The position numbers were made by a program, and so were the translations under genes. A DNA stretch of 64,000 bases from Bugula neritina (Eukaryota; Bryozoa; Gymnolaemata; Cheilostomatida; Bugulidae): contig OZ037767.1 of the NCBI GenBank assembly GCA_964035545.1, forward strand, positions 9,042,207 to 9,106,206, in the 5' to 3' direction. This document shows positions 61,501 through 64,000 of the stretch, one piece after another (position 1 is the first letter of the stretch; each line of letters begins with the position of its first letter). A model generated the notes under the pieces. It did not search any database. It was given only the letters and a program-made list of their open reading frames with translations, and was not told the origin of the DNA.

Positions 61501-63819
61501 CTCTACGGTAGGCCGTTCCGCTTGCGGACGGACCACGCCTCCTTGATCTGGCTGTGCAAGAGGGCTGAACCGTCCAGTCAAGTCGCCCGATGGCTTGAAG
61601 TCCTAGCCGAGTTTTCATACCGAATCGAACACCGACCCGGTAGGAAACACGGCAATGCGGATGGACTGAGTCGGCGACCGGACGAGGGGTGCAAACAGTG
61701 TCACAACATCGAGAGAAGGGACGGGGGTCCCCCAAGATCCGAGTTGGCGACACTGGACCACCCTGGAGTGAGCTACGATTGGGACCAAGGTCAACTCAAG
61801 CCAAGGAGCCCTGACCCACCAGAGGCTGTCAACAACCTCCGCGCCAATCCTGTCTTAGCTCGTAATGTCAGAGAGCTGCAGAAACTCCAGGAGGACCTCC
61901 CTGGGGTGGTAGCCGACGTATATCGAGCTAAACGGGAAGGGCGACGACCCAGCGAAGAACAGCTGCGGCAGGGGTGCGCCGAGTTACGGCTGTACTGCCA
62001 ACGCTGGGACTCCCTGCGGATCGGGCCAGATGGTCTGCTGACCATCACCTTGGCCGCCGACCAGGGACACCCTGGTCGAGAAAGGGTGATCTGCCCAACC
62101 GCCATGCGCCGGGAGCTAGTATGGGACACCCACCGACAGGCTCACGCCGGAATCCGGAGGGTGCTTACCAAGCTAAGGCTCCGGTGGTATTGGCCCCAAA
62201 TGGAGCGTGACGTCCGACTAAGGATCAAACAATGCGAAGTCTGCCAGGCCAGCAAGCATGGCCGTCTTCCTAGGGAGGCGGGACGGCGTAGGCTCTATGC
62301 TGGCAGGCCCTGGCAGGTGGTAGCTGTTGACTTGGTCGGACCCATGCCCCTCACCCCCAGAGGAAACAGCTGGATTCTAGTGTTGACCGACCACTTCACT
62401 AGGTGGGCAGACGCACTGGCTATCCCAGACGCGTCTGCCCCGACAGTGGCCAGCACACTAGACCAGCGTGTATTCTGCTACTTTGGGCTGCCCGAGCAAC
62501 TACACTCGGACCAGGGGTCGCAATTCCAGTCTCAACTGATGAGCGACCTCTGCCGCCTCTGGGGAGTAAACCAAAGTAGGACCACTCCGTACCACCCTCA
62601 AGGTAACGGAGTGGTCGAACGCAACAACCGGATGCTGGGCGACGCACTCCGCAGTCTATTACTCGGCCGAGGCCAGGAGGAATGGGATCTCGTGTTGCCA
62701 CAGGTTATGAGGGCCTATCGCAGTACGCCCCATACCAGCACCGGCGAGACCCCCAACCTCTTGACCTTCGGTCGTGAGACACGAGTGCCCGACCACCTCG
62801 CCTATCACATTCCAGAACCAGAATACTCTGTCCACGAGTACGCTGGGGAAGTGGTGGAGCGTCTGAGAGTCGCACACGAAATACTGCGAGAGAAGCAGTG
62901 GCAGGTGCGACAGGAAGACGCTGATGAACCACCTCTCTACCAGGCCGGAGACTGGGTCTGGATGATCAACTACCGTAGGCGTCGAGGACAGGCGGCTAAA
63001 TTACAGCCTAAGTTTGTAGGACCCTACGTAGTAGTTGAGGTGATGCCCAATCACACTTACAAGTTGGAGCGGTCTGGGCAAATATCTGTCCAGAATGAAG
63101 CCCGCTTGAAACCCTATTGGGCTAGCCCAGGTGCAGCCGGGGGTGCCCCCCCATTGTTAGAGCCCAGGAGGCAGACAACAATGCGCGGGCGGCGGCGGCA
63201 TAAACCCAATGATGAGTGGGTCATGCCACGGACAGAAGACTTGGCAAGGCAAGAGAGACCGCCTCCCCCAACGGGGCCACACCCTCTGCCTCCAGAGCCA
63301 AGCCGTCCGACCCCAGAGCTACCACCACCACTTCCGGAAATAAGTATACTTCCAGAAGTGCAAAACCCCCACACGGGAGGGGCTCCGTCCGGAGAGAACA
63401 GAGGGGAAGAAGGAACAACAGCTGACGGGAGGCAGGAAACACCACCAGTGGAGAATAACAACCCACTGGTGAGTACACCACCTCCCTCACCAGCTACACC
63501 ACCTTCCCCGGCGTCTACCACTAGTACATCTCCCCTCCTTGAAAGGGGACAACGCACTAGAAGGCCCCCAGCTTATCTTCAAGACTTCGTATGCGACCGC
63601 GTTACAAGCGGCAGGTATGGAAGTTCAGCTGGGCGCCGTACGGAAAGACTGGCAGCAAAGCGTGGGAGTTATGAACACCACGGAAAAACCAAGTTTTGCG
63701 AAAACGGAATAGCGAGTGGAATTACCACTCTCCGGGCACACATTTCCGGTCTCGCACAACAAACACGCTGCCCAGTCTTTTCCTACGCCGACGCGGTCAA
63801 GAGTAGACGTGCTTTCTAA
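58528..63819 (+). CDS. Ty3/gypsy gag-pol polyprotein, intact
   Basis: One frame of 1763 codons. Residues about 30-190 are gag-like (FTGVEDVEQFIEEF). No CCHC zinc knuckle is seen; a basic Pro/Arg stretch takes its place. The protease has LLDSGCNTNLL near 354. Reverse transcriptase has YLDDVIV near 786, and RNase H DTDASDQN near 934. Integrase has the HHCC zinc site around 1201-1235 and a DD35E core (VDLVGPM near 1267, HSDQG near 1325, GVVERNNR near 1361). A long Pro-rich tail follows. Gag and pol are fused without a frameshift. GC content is far above the AT-rich host, and no lesion is present, so insertion is probably recent. It lies about 0.9 kb upstream of RGS22, facing away from it. Confidence 0.97.
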   Translation: MTEHTTKHPGGKPANFLHMEEVYRSKLTAPTFTGVEDVEQFIEEFHDVANVAQWPPQVALVKLREVLTERARPFGQGRSVAEILTTLRSRFGIPALEARARLQVLRQAEGTPLRDHVALVKRLARSAYSDLPEAHRRYFTLIDFMQSLKDVGLCHQLQAKGVTTLESALQVGEDYLWAERLHTRKPESTQVTAEIAQSLGGKMGQLSTRLRQMAKTLTNAGPPNQGQKRKTTRSESNNQPGPPRSRDPQPRKREQPQVWQKPRRTTRPLGRPEPFVLPLTNRFSQLPETELAGEVPRDIGREINTPPPKKRRSPTTKRTPRRLTEATHAGEVRLQPHGESYFLPGKVAGKAVTFLLDSGCNTNLLSRRVFDALPAQVRKGLAPYTGEPGTLADGSCIPFYGVVELPGRVRDQAIQETFILSQLEEDAILGTPFLKRHQCHIDFHKSAILMAGRELSCVDKFGRPLVGGVQVVRNCTVPGRSRATIHCRVNDRQLSGLGVVEGTHQRIQLASSLNRLTDRGEILVQCVNPFSESVTLPSGSLLGRFHTVQEGDIGPSLGEATEGPQERPSVRRGTVPEHVQELYESACKGCAGNKERQAMAQLLRQYGDVFSSGDQDMGLTKAICHEIPLAAGTLPIRQPTRRLGPEKEKEVSRQVRDLLDRGIVEPAHSAWSSPVVLVRKKDGSWRFCVDYRKLNSVTIQDAYPLPRIDESLDALAGSKYFSTLDLLSGYWQVPLSPDAQEKAAFITRDGLWKWKVLPFGLTSAPATFQRLMEQVLSGLHWKTLLVYLDDVIVISPDFATHVSRLREVFERLRGAGLKLKPSKCALLQPEVKYLGHVVGRNGVATDPDKVRAVADWVTPQDLTGLRAFLGLVGYYRQYIPDFGGVAKPLNRLTAKGVAWQWTPVEQRAFDSLKSRLLEAPILAYPDPTLEYILDTDASDQNVGAVLSQVQEGREVVVAYYSKSLSPPERNYCTTRKELLAVIKSVKHFRPYLYGRPFRLRTDHASLIWLCKRAEPSSQVARWLEVLAEFSYRIEHRPGRKHGNADGLSRRPDEGCKQCHNIERRDGGPPRSELATLDHPGVSYDWDQGQLKPRSPDPPEAVNNLRANPVLARNVRELQKLQEDLPGVVADVYRAKREGRRPSEEQLRQGCAELRLYCQRWDSLRIGPDGLLTITLAADQGHPGRERVICPTAMRRELVWDTHRQAHAGIRRVLTKLRLRWYWPQMERDVRLRIKQCEVCQASKHGRLPREAGRRRLYAGRPWQVVAVDLVGPMPLTPRGNSWILVLTDHFTRWADALAIPDASAPTVASTLDQRVFCYFGLPEQLHSDQGSQFQSQLMSDLCRLWGVNQSRTTPYHPQGNGVVERNNRMLGDALRSLLLGRGQEEWDLVLPQVMRAYRSTPHTSTGETPNLLTFGRETRVPDHLAYHIPEPEYSVHEYAGEVVERLRVAHEILREKQWQVRQEDADEPPLYQAGDWVWMINYRRRRGQAAKLQPKFVGPYVVVEVMPNHTYKLERSGQISVQNEARLKPYWASPGAAGGAPPLLEPRRQTTMRGRRRHKPNDEWVMPRTEDLARQERPPPPTGPHPLPPEPSRPTPELPPPLPEISILPEVQNPHTGGAPSGENRGEEGTTADGRQETPPVENNNPLVSTPPPSPATPPSPASTTSTSPLLERGQRTRRPPAYLQDFVCDRVTSGRYGSSAGRRTERLAAKRGSYEHHGKTKFCENGIASGITTLRAHISGLAQQTRCPVFSYADAVKSRRAF

Positions 63820-63904
63820 TCCATCTGCATCCAAGCTTGAACGTCGAGTATGAGTATAAATACCGAGTTCCCAGGTAAGCTTGCTTAGATCTAACACTCC
63901 ACTA

Positions 63905-64000
63905 ATGGAAATAGATCTCACCTCAGTCAACTCTGATTTAATCGATCTGATTGAATCACAGTTACTGGAGACAGAGTCACACGTGAATGACGACGAGAAC
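63905..64000 (+). CDS. Start of acidic ORF after pol (runs off window)
   Basis: An ATG at 63905 opens a frame of 32 codons to the window edge, with DLTSVNSDLIDLIESQLLET. It is acidic and resembles the acidic ORF of the other gypsy element (SLDSLESNLLEEEV at 2109-2333). Between the pol stop and this ATG lie TATAAAT (63855-63861) and CCCAG|GTAAGC, a good splice-donor match. The frame may therefore be expressed from a spliced or separate transcript; that is an inference. Confidence 0.5.
   Translation, partial: MEIDLTSVNSDLIDLIESQLLETESHVNDDEN

Overview
This window is nuclear DNA from an animal. It is AT-rich (by eye roughly two thirds A+T) and gene-sparse, with short exons bounded by GT-AG introns and many repeats. 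The gene set (a POT1-like telomere protein, a galactose-3-O-sulfotransferase family pair, a COX8-like protein, RGS22) is metazoan. The mix of Ty3/gypsy elements, tRNA-derived SINEs and MITEs fits an invertebrate, perhaps a lophotrochozoan. The species cannot be named from sequence alone.

Layout. 1-3.15 kb holds retroelement debris, including the 3' end of a minus-strand Ty3/gypsy element with an LTR and two extra ORFs after pol. 3.9-6.2 kb is a direct repeat pair around a dead reverse transcriptase. 8.7-16.4 kb (+) is a POT1-like gene, rebuilt here as 12 exons and 514 codons; its first intron carries a dead LINE fragment. 17-32.5 kb (-) holds two tandem copies of a Gal3ST-type sulfotransferase. 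The proximal copy (18.5-21.8 kb) is broken; the distal copy (24.4-32.5 kb) keeps one reading frame across six exons. A POT1 intron fragment at 22.25-23.1 kb shows that the duplication included part of POT1. The distal copy's large intron collected a minisatellite, a solo LTR and a 690-bp tandem repeat.

35.5-37.6 kb (+) is a two-exon gene for a 73-residue COX8-like protein. 38.4-57.3 kb (-) is RGS22; I could join 27 coding exons into one uninterrupted 1344-codon frame with four RGS-like regions. COX8 and RGS22 end tail to tail. 58.2-64 kb (+) is a young GC-rich Ty3/gypsy element with an intact 1763-residue gag-pol, a tRNA-Leu primer site and the start of a third ORF; its 3' end lies beyond the window.

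The most unusual signal is in the gypsy elements. Both carry an acidic ORF after pol, one is followed by a zinc-finger-like ORF, and the related LTRs have large CCGAA/TTCGG hairpins in U3. The genes here do not form one pathway; they are neighbours only.
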